Positions 52,180 through 63,515 of a DNA stretch of 64,000 nucleotides are shown piece by piece. The stretch lies in contig JAJCXN010000008.1 of NCBI GenBank assembly GCA_029263415.1, positions 1-64,000 on the forward strand, written 5' to 3'. Each line of letters begins with the position of its first letter. The stretch's first letter is position 1. This DNA is from Acidobacteriota bacterium. Its GTDB lineage: Bacteria > Acidobacteriota > Thermoanaerobaculia > Multivoradales > Multivoraceae. The position numbers and the translations under genes are program-made. The notes beneath the pieces were generated by a model, which was given only the letters and a program-made list of their open reading frames with translations, searched no databases and was not told the DNA's origin.

Positions 52180-52947
52180 ATGGAACTGCAAGGCAGAGTG
52201 GCCGTCATCACTGGCGGCAGCGGTGGCATCGGCAAAGCAATGGGTAAGGCGTTCCTGGCGGAAGGGGCGACCGCGGTCATCCTCGCCGATGTCTCTGCCG
52301 AGGCGGTAGCAGCCGCAGCCCAAGAAATCGGATGTGAGAGCGCTGTTTGCAACGTCACCGACGAGGCGCAGATTCAACAACTGGTCGACCGCACCATTGA
52401 GCGTCACGGCAAGATCGACCTCTTCTGCTCAAACGCGGGCGCGGGTGGACCAGGCGTTCTCACCGATGCCGGCAACGAGGTGTGGCAAGAGCAGTGGGAG
52501 TTGAACGTCATGTCCCACCTCTACGCTGCCCGGGCGGTTCTACCAGCGATGATCGAGCGGGGCGAAGGCTACCTACTCAACACGGCCTCTGCTGCTGGCC
52601 TGCTCGCCGCTCTAGGCACGGGGCCCTACACTGTGACCAAGGCGGCTGCGGTGAAGCTTGCCGAGTTCATCAGCATCACTCACGGAGACGACGGCATTGG
52701 CGTCTCGGTGCTCTGCCCACAAGGGGTCAACACCGCGATGGCGCCACGGCGATTGGGCGACGGCCAAACGGATGGCATCATCGAACCAGAGCAACTCGCT
52801 GAAACGGTGGTCGAAGCGCTCCGCGAGCAGCGTTTTCACGTGCTGCCTCATCCTGAAGTCGAGGAGTATGTGCGGCGCAAGGGCGACGACATCGAGCGCT
52901 GGCTTGGTGGCATGCGCCGCTTGCGTCGCAAGTCGCTGTCGATCTAA
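52180..52947 (+). CDS. Short-chain dehydrogenase/reductase
   Basis: A 255-residue classical SDR. Cofactor motif TGGSGGIG (11-18), SNAGAGG (84-90), catalytic Ser137 and the Tyr150-x-x-x-Lys154 pair in GPYTVTKAAAVKLAEF. The acidic residue after strand 2 (LADVS) suggests NAD rather than NADP. Substrate not predictable. The start at 52180 follows AAGGAACAGCACT. It lies 88 bp after the SGNH gene, possibly unrelated to it. Confidence 0.9.
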   Translation: MELQGRVAVITGGSGGIGKAMGKAFLAEGATAVILADVSAEAVAAAAQEIGCESAVCNVTDEAQIQQLVDRTIERHGKIDLFCSNAGAGGPGVLTDAGNEVWQEQWELNVMSHLYAARAVLPAMIERGEGYLLNTASAAGLLAALGTGPYTVTKAAAVKLAEFISITHGDDGIGVSVLCPQGVNTAMAPRRLGDGQTDGIIEPEQLAETVVEALREQRFHVLPHPEVEEYVRRKGDDIERWLGGMRRLRRKSLSI

Positions 52948-53157
52948 GGGGCCAAAGGGGCCAATGCGCAGGTCGAGGCAGCCTTGCGGAGAAGCCTTCT
53001 CGGAGCACATATCGGAAGAAGAATCGTAGTAGGCGGCCGCGTCTCCCTCAGAATGCGTGGGAACAAGCTCGGTCAGACTTGGGTCTAACCCTAACGCTGG
53101 TAAAACGTAGTAGGAACCTCAACGCCTCAGAACCCCACAGTCACCAGGAGACTAAAC

Positions 53158-53622
53158 ATGAAACGTCGACTCATCCTCAGCATCGGATTGCTCGTTCTCG
53201 CCGCTCTCCTTGGCCTCGCCCAGGCTTTCGCCGCCGATCGAAGCGAGACCACCGCGATCAAATCGTTGATCGAAGAGAGCTACGTGCACGGCGCGTTCAA
53301 CGAACTCGACGCAGACGCCATGCGCCGGGGCTTTCATCCGGATTTTGCCATCTACTCCCCAAAGGGAGAAGAGATCTCCAAGTACCCCATCGCAGCGTGG
53401 GCGGATGGCACAGCAAAGAGCAAGGCCAAGCCCGACTTTGATGCCGCGAAGAACAAGTGGGATCACAAGTTCGCGTCGGTTGATGTGACCGGCAAGGCTG
53501 CCGCGGTAAAGATCGAACTCTCCAAGGATGGCAAGCTGATCTACACCGACTACCTCTCGCTGCTTCGCTTCGATAGTGGCTGGCGGATCGTGGCAAAGGT
53601 CTACCACAATCACAGCAGCTAG
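53158..53622 (+). CDS. Exported putative lumazine-binding (NTF2-like) protein
   Basis: A 154-residue protein with a signal peptide (RRLILSIGLLVLAALLGLAQ then AFAADRS). The mature part, TTAIKSLIEESYVHGAFNEL, ADAMRRGFHPDFAIYSPKGE and YTDYLSLLRFDSGWRIVAKV, matches the 'putative lumazine-binding' NTF2-like family; true ligand unknown. CAGGAGACTAAAC precedes the ATG. A strong hairpin lies 14 bases after its stop. Confidence 0.82.
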   Translation: MKRRLILSIGLLVLAALLGLAQAFAADRSETTAIKSLIEESYVHGAFNELDADAMRRGFHPDFAIYSPKGEEISKYPIAAWADGTAKSKAKPDFDAAKNKWDHKFASVDVTGKAAAVKIELSKDGKLIYTDYLSLLRFDSGWRIVAKVYHNHSS

Positions 53623-53635
53623 CTCGCAACCGCGA

Positions 53636-53656
53636 CCGACTCGCTAAGCGAGTCGG
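53636..53656 (+). terminator. Hairpin terminator after the lumazine-binding-like gene
   Basis: CCGACTCGC, loop TAA, GCGAGTCGG: a perfect 9-bp stem with a 3-base loop, followed 12 bases later by a short CCCCTTTTC tract. Positioned right after the stop at 53622. Confidence 0.75.
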
Positions 53657-53998
53657 CCTGCGTCAGCCCCTTTTCTGGCCCTGGTGGCGGATCGCAAAAG
53701 GCCCAGACGCCACAACCGTCATCAGAACGGTTCGCGTTCGGCTCTCGATCCCGTAGAGTGGGGACTACCCGTGGGCGATGCTGCGACGGATCTTTGCTGG
53801 AGCACAAGGAATTCTTCTCCTGCCAGCATCCAAAGATCGACGCCACCACTCGCCACACGCCAGATCAAGTCGCCTGCGCCCGCGCCCTGCCCTCTCCAAA
53901 GAAGGCCAGAGCCATAAGAGGCCCGTAGAGACTTGAGCTACATCCAGTGGATTTCAGTTGCCGTCCGCGCAGTTAGCGCTTACGCCAAGGGAGAGCGA
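53657..53998. other. Intergenic region upstream of icd
   Basis: No gene signature is seen here. It should contain the promoter of the isocitrate dehydrogenase gene. A strong Shine-Dalgarno (AAGGGAGAG) ends it. Confidence 0.5.
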
Positions 53999-56224
<2,226 letters not shown>

Positions 56225-56430
56225 AGGCAGCGTCGACAAGTCACCGGAACACGGTGCAGGCACACGGTCGCTGGCGAGCCCAGCGACCGCCTGCATCCTC
56301 GGTTTACGCGAGCGTTGCAGTACCAGCTCCTCCAGGAGTCGACGGTAGGCGGCGCAAACTCACCACCCATGCGCGACCGCCCGAGAGAGCGGTGATTGGG
56401 ACTCCAAGACCAAAACCTAAGGCAGCTGCG

Positions 56431-59175
56431 CTAGCGCCCGATGGTGATCTTCACCACCTCCGTCGGTCGCTGTTCCAAGCTCACATCGAGGCCCGCCTGT
56501 TGCTCAATGTTCTCGAGCACGTTCTGAAGGAACTGGGTACCGCTGGCAGATCGATGCAACCGCACGGTGAACTGCTCAGGGAAATCACCGACTGTCTCGT
56601 CGATGACTTGGATGCCAAGGAACCGCTTGAGGGCCGACGCCAGCGAAGGCCCATCAGCTGCGCCACTGAACCCCGCGCCGCTACGTGGATCCGGATCCTT
56701 CTCGTCGTTGAAGATGTGAAGCACCGGCGCGTTGCCAAGTGCGGGTTCCTTGGCAAGTACCCCCATGCTTCCGCGCAGCACAATCGTCGGGCGCTGTGCA
56801 ACGCGTTGCTCCCAAAGCACTGGCACGTTCAGAATGCTCTCAACCTCAGCGGCGAACCCATCAAGCAACTCTTCGTCGCTCGCGCCATCACGCACGATCA
56901 TGTCCCCTCCTCCGATCACAGCCGACTCCGTCTCTGGGCCTAGGGCAACTTCGACAACCAAACCGCTGTGGTCCCGCAGGTACCCCAAGGCCGTACCTTC
57001 CTCCATAGAAGACATGCCCGCCTGCCTTCGACGGCGGTCAATCGTTAGCAGCCAACACGATCCATAGCAGTTTCCACGCACCCTGCCGCCGAGCCCGGCC
57101 TCAGTCCAAGCGAGGATCATGCCCGCCGGGCCGTTTGTATGGCGACGAGCAGCGCTGGGATCGAGACTGCGAAAGAGGTCGAGGCGCGCTGGACCAAACG
57201 GTGCCGGGACGAACTTGACCGAGTCCCCTTCGCCAAGCGAGTACGCCGAAGCAAGTTGGTCACGCCATTCGTCACCGGGCGGCGCGTAGGTGACGATCGT
57301 AGGCTTGCCGTTCTGGATCCGCAGATCAAGTGATGTCAGCACCTTGGTCGCTGGCGGCTCGATTGTGTACGACTGAAACTGCAGGCGCTCGATCCATGGA
57401 GTCAGTTGTTCCGTTAGCTGATTCAAGGCCTGACCTCCTTCACCCATCAAGGTCTTTGCCGCGCCAAGGCGCTCGACAGCTTCGACCTCACCCAAGCGAT
57501 TTAGGATGACCCCAAAGCTCAAGTCACCCTCCAGCGCTTGATCCACTGCACCTTGGAAGTCCGGCTTGTCGATTACAGCGAGGTGGGCTGGCACTTCCGC
57601 GAGCAGCGCCGGCGAAAGCCGCGAATCGTCCTGGTCTAACGCGCCAACCACCTCCGCTACCTCTCCAAGAGTTGGACGAAAAGCTTCGAAGGACCGCAGC
57701 TTGGGCACGATCGCGAGGTTGTACATCATCTCTACTCCCACCGCACCAAAGGCCTTGTGCATGGTGGGCTCGAAGCGATGAGTACGGATCGCCGGTAGCA
57801 ACGCCGGTACGGCCGCAGAATCCTGCCCGGTCATCACGTCGACCGACGACGGTGCGCCATCTGTTCCAACCCGAAGGCGGACTTGGATTCTGCCCTCCTC
57901 CGCCTCGCCCAGATTGATCGTCCGCAGACTCTGTCCGCTGACTAGGCCGCCAAGCACGACATCACCGTTGAACACCTCGGCGTTCTGCCAATCAATCTGC
58001 CCGTCTTGGCCAGGTGGAGAGTAGGTCGCGACCGTACGAACGGCCTCGAGGCGCATTCTCGAACTGACGGTATCGTCGCCGCCAGTCCGTGTGCTGCCTC
58101 CGACAAACGCCGCAGAGGCAAGGACCACCATCGCCACGGCACTGACTCCCGCAAACTTGCGAACAGTCCCACTCTGATAGGTGCTGTTGGTGATCCGTCT
58201 AATCCGACTCTCCAACGAGTTCGCACCGTCAGTAACACCGAGCGAGGCAGCGACCCGTCGACCGGGGGCTCCCGCTGAGTGCAGCAGCGCGTGGAGGTAG
58301 TCCTTCTCGCGTCCGCCGCGCAGTTGCCTCATGACCGCATCGTCGCAACACAGCTCGCGCTCCGAGAGAACGAACCGGCTCACAAGCCACACAAGTGGAT
58401 GGAAGAAGAACAGACACAAGACGACCTGCTGCAGTGCCAAGACCCAAAGGTCGCCTCGCTTGATGTGCGCTAGCTCATGAACCAGAGCCGCGCGCAGATC
58501 CTGCGCTGGCCAGTTCGAAACCGCCTCGGCCGGAACGACGATGGTCGGGTGCAAGAGGCCTGTCACCACTGGCCCTCCTGTCAACGAGCCTTTAGCAGCC
58601 ACATGCACTGGCGCGGGCGCCGTCCCTATCTCCACAGCAAGACCGCGGACCGTCGTTGTGAGATCGTCAGACAAGAGAGCATCACGAACCAGGCGCTGGG
58701 CCCGCCGCACACTGGCGAGAACCACGCAGGCAAAGAACCCGAAACCGCACCACCACAAACCGAAGGCCGCTATCCGAAGTGAGACCAGCGAGTGTGCTCC
58801 TCGGCCAGAGTCAAGTCGCAGTGGCGCAGGATCCTCTGGCCCTATCGAAGGCAAAGCCCCAGGTGACGCCGCCGTGTTCGCACTTGATCGTCCCGGCACT
58901 TCAGCGCTCCGCTCGGCAAACGAGGTGGCCCGGCCATCGGAACTGGTCCAAGCGATCAACGATTCCGCCGTTCCCAATCCGAGCGGCGTCGACAGATCGA
59001 ACGGGACCAGCAAGCGGCCCAGAACCAGAACCCACATGGCGTAGCGCAGACGCGGATCCCGGTTGCGCAGGAGCCAGTGAAGGCAAAGCGCTACCGCTGT
59101 GAGCAGAATGAACTGTGTGCTGAGTGAGACCATGGTCGCCCACCATGCGCTTGCGACAGATTCAAGTACGGTCAT
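56431..59175 (-). CDS. M56-family (BlaR1-like) membrane metallopeptidase with TonB-like and DUF3738-like C-terminal regions
   Basis: A 914-residue protein. The first 100 residues include two helices (TMVSLSTQFILLTAVALCLH; YAMWVLVLGRLLVPF). The M56 core has LVHELAHIKRGDLWVL (zinc HEXXH, about 232) and LSERELCCDDAVMRQL. After a further helix (GVSAVAMVVLASAAFVGG), a TonB/energy-transducer-like segment reads IQVRLRVGTDGAPSSVDVMT with RTHRFEPTMHKAFG. The tail (LGIQVIDETVGDFPEQFTVR; QAGLDVSLEQRPTEVVKITI) resembles the DUF3738 (TIGR03435) family. ATG 59175 follows GGGGGAAG. Paired with blaI 28 bases upstream. The signal it senses is unknown; there is no beta-lactam-binding domain. Confidence 0.85.
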   Translation of the reverse strand: MTVLESVASAWWATMVSLSTQFILLTAVALCLHWLLRNRDPRLRYAMWVLVLGRLLVPFDLSTPLGLGTAESLIAWTSSDGRATSFAERSAEVPGRSSANTAASPGALPSIGPEDPAPLRLDSGRGAHSLVSLRIAAFGLWWCGFGFFACVVLASVRRAQRLVRDALLSDDLTTTVRGLAVEIGTAPAPVHVAAKGSLTGGPVVTGLLHPTIVVPAEAVSNWPAQDLRAALVHELAHIKRGDLWVLALQQVVLCLFFFHPLVWLVSRFVLSERELCCDDAVMRQLRGGREKDYLHALLHSAGAPGRRVAASLGVTDGANSLESRIRRITNSTYQSGTVRKFAGVSAVAMVVLASAAFVGGSTRTGGDDTVSSRMRLEAVRTVATYSPPGQDGQIDWQNAEVFNGDVVLGGLVSGQSLRTINLGEAEEGRIQVRLRVGTDGAPSSVDVMTGQDSAAVPALLPAIRTHRFEPTMHKAFGAVGVEMMYNLAIVPKLRSFEAFRPTLGEVAEVVGALDQDDSRLSPALLAEVPAHLAVIDKPDFQGAVDQALEGDLSFGVILNRLGEVEAVERLGAAKTLMGEGGQALNQLTEQLTPWIERLQFQSYTIEPPATKVLTSLDLRIQNGKPTIVTYAPPGDEWRDQLASAYSLGEGDSVKFVPAPFGPARLDLFRSLDPSAARRHTNGPAGMILAWTEAGLGGRVRGNCYGSCWLLTIDRRRRQAGMSSMEEGTALGYLRDHSGLVVEVALGPETESAVIGGGDMIVRDGASDEELLDGFAAEVESILNVPVLWEQRVAQRPTIVLRGSMGVLAKEPALGNAPVLHIFNDEKDPDPRSGAGFSGAADGPSLASALKRFLGIQVIDETVGDFPEQFTVRLHRSASGTQFLQNVLENIEQQAGLDVSLEQRPTEVVKITIGR

Positions 59176-59203
59176 CGTTGCTTCCCCCAGACAGTCATTG
59201 GTT

Positions 59204-59614
59204 TCATTGATCGTCACTCTCGATCGAGAACCGCTCGACCAGGGTTTCGAGCGTGGCTCGCTCCGCATCACTAAGGTCTTCTTGGTCGGCGAGGTGCAGG
59301 CAGAGCGGCGCCAGCGAGCGCCCCAGTACCGTGTCCACAAAGTCCCCGACCGCCGCAGAGAGCGCTGTGCGTCGACCGATCGCCGGGGTGTAGATAACCA
59401 GCGGTCCCAGCTTCTCCGTTTGAAGGTAGCCCTTGGCTGCGATCCGATCGAGCAAGGTCTTGACGGTTTGGTAGCCGCGCTGTTGCTCGGCCAACGACTG
59501 CTCATAGACCTGCCGAGCAGTTGCCTTACCGAGCTGCCAGCAGATGTTCATCAGTTTCCACTCAGAACGCGAGAGCTTCTTCACCGAGGTCTTAGGGCCA
59601 TGTTCAATCTTCAT
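59204..59614 (-). CDS. BlaI/MecI-family transcriptional repressor
   Basis: A 136-residue winged-helix repressor: KKLSRSEWKLMNICWQLGKA, TARQVYEQSLAEQQRGYQTV, KTLLDRIAAKGYLQTEKLG, with a C-terminal dimerisation region where BlaR1-type proteolysis would act. It precedes an M56 peptidase gene that should inactivate it on a signal. The ATG at 59614 directly adjoins a palindrome and lacks a Shine-Dalgarno, suggesting a leaderless mRNA. Confidence 0.88.
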   Translation of the reverse strand: MKIEHGPKTSVKKLSRSEWKLMNICWQLGKATARQVYEQSLAEQQRGYQTVKTLLDRIAAKGYLQTEKLGPLVIYTPAIGRRTALSAAVGDFVDTVLGRSLAPLCLHLADQEDLSDAERATLETLVERFSIESDDQ

Positions 59615-59630
59615 GTGGTGACGTTACCAC
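59615..59630. promoter_or_regulatory. BlaI operator candidate, proximal
   Basis: GTGGTGACGTTACCAC: perfect 5-bp arms and a near-symmetric centre, immediately abutting the blaI ATG. It would overlap the -10 region and the transcription start of a leaderless blaI-M56 mRNA. Confidence 0.65.
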
Positions 59631-59632
59631 AC

Positions 59633-59652
59633 TTGTAGCGATCCGACTACAA
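59633..59652. promoter_or_regulatory. BlaI operator candidate, distal, overlapping -35
   Basis: TTGTAG-CGATCCGA-CTACAA, two perfect 6-bp arms. TACA/TGTA half-sites are characteristic of BlaI/MecI operators. On the minus strand TTGTAG is 17 bases from TGGTAA, a plausible -35/-10 pair that would place the transcription start at or next to the blaI ATG. Confidence 0.65.
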
Positions 59653-59784
59653 ACGACGTCCTGGAGCCCGAAACAGGATCACGACGCGGGATCGCCGCCG
59701 GTTCACTGCTCGACCGGCAAGGCCCTCAGCCTTGACCTCAGGCCCGCCGCCACTGCAACTTTGAGGTCAGAGTTCCCAGTAGCG

Positions 59785-62544
59785 CTACAGCGAGAACACC
59801 CAAATCGACGCGCCGCCCTTAGGCAGGCTCACAGGCTCCACATCTCGGTCCGACGTCAGTGCGGCGTAGGCTCCGTTGAGCGCCTGAACGTGGATGTTGG
59901 AGATGCCGACCAAGATGGCCACGTACTGCGTCCGCCCAACACTGTAGGTGATGATGCTCGAGCTCGGGACATCGTCCAGTTGTTGACGCCAGAGCACGGC
60001 ACCGGTCTCTGCATCCAGCGCCTTGAGTGATGGTTCGAGGTCGCCCGAGAAGATCACGCCACCGGCTGTCGCAAGCAGGCCGGTCGAGATCGGTGCCACT
60101 TGTTCGTGCTTCCAAGCAAGCTTCTGGTTAGCAACGTCGATAGCTTGCAGCTTCGCCAACTTGCCATCCACTGCATCAGGATGCACTGCTTCAGAAATGC
60201 CGACTCCAGAGGTGAGAAGCCGGGCACCCTTGGGGCCCAGGGTCATGCACCACTCGGTGATCGGGACATAGACCATGCTAGTTGCAGGACTGTAGGCGGT
60301 GGGCGGCCAGCTGCGACCGCCGGCAGCGCTGGGGCAAACGACAGTCTCTTTCTTGGGATCGGGCATCTTCGAAAGATCGAAGGTCTTGGCGCCGGTTTCA
60401 GGATCGATGGAGGCGATCACATTCTGGGTGCCCGGATCGACCGAGAACAGGTACTCGCCAGTTGCAGCATCCACCGCTTCGAGAATCGCGACCTTGCCGA
60501 CGTTCATCACCGCTTTGCGCTTCTTACCGTCGATCATCACCGAAGCGATCTGACGCTCGAAGACCCAGTCGAGGTCCCACTGATCGTTCTGCATGTGCTG
60601 GTAGTACCAAACCAGTTCCCCGGTCTCAGGATTGAGCGCGATCGTGCAGTTGGTGTATAGCGCCTCGCTGGTGATGCCCTCCTTCTCGATGGACTTGAGC
60701 AACGGTCCGGTGTCGTAGGTGGGGGCCACACCGTAATAGACCAGGTTAAGTTCCGGGTCATAGGTCCCCTGGTGCCATACCGAGCCACCACTGCGCTTGT
60801 CGTATTCCACTCCGTTCCAGGTGTTGCCACCCTCCTCACCCGGCTTGGCAATGGTGTCGAAGCGCCACGATTCCTCTCCCGTTTCAAGATCAATGGCGAC
60901 CAAGAAACCACCGCGTGAGGCGAAGCTGGCAGTCACGCCTTGGATCACCTGGCCACCCGCAATCAGCGGAGCGCTGCGCAGCTGTTGGCCACCTCTCCCA
61001 CCCTTAGGCACTTCAATCTTGATCGCGTGATCCCAAACCACCTTGCCGGTCTTGGCTTCGAGCGCTACAACATGCAGGTCGGACGTTGGCACTAAGACCT
61101 TGTCGCCAGACAGAGCGATGCCCATCTTCTGACTTGAACCCATAATCCCGGGCCGTTGGTAGCGCCAAAGCACATCACCGGTTTGTGCGTCGAGCGCAAG
61201 GGTGGTGTCGGGAAAGGTCTGCATGAACATGATGCCTTGATGAACCAGAGGGATCGACATGCTGGGGCCACCGCGCAGAGCGGTTCGCCAGGCCGGGACA
61301 AGTTCAGCCACGTTCTCTGTGTTGACCTTGTCCAGCGAGCTGTAGTTGAGGCCACGAGCACTGCCTCCCCAAGACAACCAGTCTTCGGCAGGCGGATTGG
61401 ACCGCATCTCATCGGTCACCGGCTCGAGTTTTGAGAGCGTGATCGTCTGCCGTCGCGACAGCTCTACCGGCACGTCTGGATCAAACGTAGCCCCTTCAAG
61501 CTGAGGAATCTCGACCGAACCCAAAGTCATGAGATCGGACGCCAGTGCAGCACCCGCTTCAAACGCGTTTGCCTGCAAAACATAGGCGAGCAGGTTGGTG
61601 TGGGTTTCCTCCGTCAGCTGCACCGCCTCCGCTTCAGGTGGCATGCGACGGATGTGAAAGGACAGCACATCTGCCGTCTTGCCGCGCCAGTTCTGATCAA
61701 AGCGTGCGCCGATGAGTCCGGGCGAAATGTGCGACCCGCTCAAGTCGGGCGCATGACAAGACGCACAGTGCTCGGCATAGGCGATCTTGCCGGCGGCAGC
61801 CTGCGCTTCGGAGTAGCTGATCTTGGTCGTTCCAGCTTCCGCCTCCGCTGCGGGCCGATCAAACAGCGACTCGTCAAGTTCAGTGTCAAACAGGGTCACC
61901 GCGTCGTACTCGTAGCTCATCTTGAGACCCGCAACCGCAATCGACATGACACTCGCATGCGGTAGCTGGACTCCATCAACCGCCTTGTAGTCACTGAAGG
62001 TGAACTCCAAGATGGGAGGTAGTGCGACGGCTTCCAGCAGATGAGTTTTCTTGTTCAAGTAGATCGACAACGGACTTCCACCGATGGTCAACACATCGCA
62101 CATGACGCCCTTGAACTCACTCTCCTCACCTACTTGAAAGACCCCAAGGCCGTACTGTTGAACAAGCGATGCGACGAAGCTCGGCGTCGCTGTGATCTTG
62201 GCCAAGCCGAGTTCATCAGACCCCACATCGTCCGGCCCTTCAACCGAGTGCGACTTCCAACCCCTCTCGCCAACCCAACCCGTCACTTGACTGAAGGAAG
62301 TGGTGGCCAAAGAAACTGAGCCGCGATCGTTCTTGAGGTCGTAGACCTCCTGAAACTTGCCCGAGAACCGGCCTTCAGCGCTCTCGATATCGGCAGTTCC
62401 AGAACGCTGCATCGACTTGAGCGCAGCCAGCTTAGCCTCGCCACCGACGGCCTCGATGTGCAACTCGGCAGGGTGCTGTGACTGAACCGGAGCCGAAAAG
62501 AGGCTAGCGGAGAGAATGGCGATTGCTAAGACTAGGCGCAACAT
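59785..62544 (-). CDS. Fused exported cytochrome c - PQQ quinoprotein dehydrogenase with N-terminal lipoprotein-like domain
   Basis: A 919-residue exported protein. Signal peptide MLRLVLAIAILSASLFSAPV. Residues of about 25-235 form a beta-rich domain resembling outer-membrane lipoprotein (LolA/DUF4292-like) proteins (GGEAKLAALKSMQRSGTADI; YDAVTLFDTELDESLFDRPA). A cytochrome c domain follows, AEHCASCHAPDLSG (CxxCH about 260), with distal Met in RRMPPEAEA. From about 385 a PQQ-type eight-bladed propeller contains DWLSWGGSARGLNYSSLDKV, TTLALDAQTGDVLWRYQRPG and ETGELVWYYQHMQNDQWDLD. Likely an alcohol/aldehyde-type quinoprotein dehydrogenase donating to the periplasmic electron chain; the substrate is unknown. 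GGAG precedes the start. Monocistronic. Confidence 0.87.
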   Translation of the reverse strand: MLRLVLAIAILSASLFSAPVQSQHPAELHIEAVGGEAKLAALKSMQRSGTADIESAEGRFSGKFQEVYDLKNDRGSVSLATTSFSQVTGWVGERGWKSHSVEGPDDVGSDELGLAKITATPSFVASLVQQYGLGVFQVGEESEFKGVMCDVLTIGGSPLSIYLNKKTHLLEAVALPPILEFTFSDYKAVDGVQLPHASVMSIAVAGLKMSYEYDAVTLFDTELDESLFDRPAAEAEAGTTKISYSEAQAAAGKIAYAEHCASCHAPDLSGSHISPGLIGARFDQNWRGKTADVLSFHIRRMPPEAEAVQLTEETHTNLLAYVLQANAFEAGAALASDLMTLGSVEIPQLEGATFDPDVPVELSRRQTITLSKLEPVTDEMRSNPPAEDWLSWGGSARGLNYSSLDKVNTENVAELVPAWRTALRGGPSMSIPLVHQGIMFMQTFPDTTLALDAQTGDVLWRYQRPGIMGSSQKMGIALSGDKVLVPTSDLHVVALEAKTGKVVWDHAIKIEVPKGGRGGQQLRSAPLIAGGQVIQGVTASFASRGGFLVAIDLETGEESWRFDTIAKPGEEGGNTWNGVEYDKRSGGSVWHQGTYDPELNLVYYGVAPTYDTGPLLKSIEKEGITSEALYTNCTIALNPETGELVWYYQHMQNDQWDLDWVFERQIASVMIDGKKRKAVMNVGKVAILEAVDAATGEYLFSVDPGTQNVIASIDPETGAKTFDLSKMPDPKKETVVCPSAAGGRSWPPTAYSPATSMVYVPITEWCMTLGPKGARLLTSGVGISEAVHPDAVDGKLAKLQAIDVANQKLAWKHEQVAPISTGLLATAGGVIFSGDLEPSLKALDAETGAVLWRQQLDDVPSSSIITYSVGRTQYVAILVGISNIHVQALNGAYAALTSDRDVEPVSLPKGGASIWVFSL

Positions 62545-62861
62545 GAACTGCTCCAGACTGTTTGATTCGGCTCACGGCAAAGCCCGCCATGAAAGCCAAT
62601 GCTTGAGAAACTGAGAAATGAAGACCGACTCTACCCCTTTGGCACAGCGACGAGTTTGGTCAACACGTTGTTCCACCCTACGTACCGCCGGCCGAACTCA
62701 TTCGCCCCCACCGCCTTCATAGCCCAAGAGACTCACGATCCGAGCCTCGGCCACGCCGCCAACACCAGCGCACACCAAGCCGCCGAGAGGCGACATTCAT
62801 AGTTGCTGCGGCTCCCTCCTCAATCGCAGCCCAGTGCGCCCCTGCTGCTAGGCTTGAGCCC
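62545..62861. other. Divergent promoter region, no gene seen
   Basis: A 317-base stretch between the quinoprotein gene and the disrupted exported-protein gene on the other strand. It presumably holds both promoters. No clear palindrome, tRNA or small gene was found. Confidence 0.45.
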
Positions 62862-63515
62862 ATGATTGGAGCCCAAATTCTCATCGCCTTTCTGCTCGCA
62901 CAAGACCCGGCAGCCGCCAGTCCCCACGAGGATCCACCGAAGCCCATTCGGCCCTCCTCAGCCCCATCGTGAAGCGGCTGACCCGGCGAGGGCGCGCCGC
63001 TCCGGGGGAGTGGCATTCACACAGATTGGACGGTCTCAGCACGCTGGGCGGATATCGATATCGATCGTGCCAGGTGGCGCACCACGCTGGCCTATCGATT
63101 CCATCCACGGCTTCAAGCGGGAATCGAGTTCAACCCAGAAGTCAGCGAGATCAACCCGCTACTGACTATCTTCCTCGCCACCGAGACCGCTCGGCGGCCG
63201 GTGATCTTTCTAGGGACCAGCTCGGATCGGATCGGCTCTCCGGAAGGCACGCAGTCCTACTTCGCCACGGCATCGAAGCGGTTCGGCAACTCTCGATTCT
63301 CGGGATACGCGAGTCTCAACTACTCAGAATGGGATCGGGGTTTCAACGTACCCTTCGGCGTAGAGATTGGAATCGCAGAACGCTTCTCTGTGCGCGCAAT
63401 GTCCGACGGAAAACGCCCTCACCTGATGCTCAACTATATGGGCGACCGTTGGAGCGTGAGCCTGTTGGCCATCGACCTGGAAGATATTGGAGTGTCATTC
63501 GCATGGGGCTTTTAA
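62862..63515 (+). pseudogene. Disrupted exported beta-rich (outer-membrane-like) protein
   Basis: From ATG 62862 the sequence MIGAQILIAFLLAQDPAAAS is a signal peptide, but the frame meets TGA at 62970 and 62979. Downstream, the same frame is open from 62982 and encodes WTVSARWADIDIDRARWRTT, LAYRFHPRLQAGIEFNPEVS and, after GTG 63201, alternating strands ending DRWSVSLLAIDLEDIGVSFA. Between them another frame reads RRSGGVAFTQIG, which fits just before WTVSARW if one base is added near 63024. At least two, more likely three, frame changes separate a working gene from this one. A 12-base overlap joins it to the TRASH-thioredoxin gene. Confidence 0.6.

Noticed and set aside
53619-53858. Minus-strand frame containing AFCDPPPGPEKGLTQADSLSE
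   Set aside because: It covers the terminator hairpin after the lumazine-binding-like gene; low plausibility as a protein.
62970-62981. Two TGA codons in the exported protein read as selenocysteine
   Set aside because: They sit in a segment where other frames fit the homologous pattern better, so frame changes explain them; no SECIS-like hairpin was seen.
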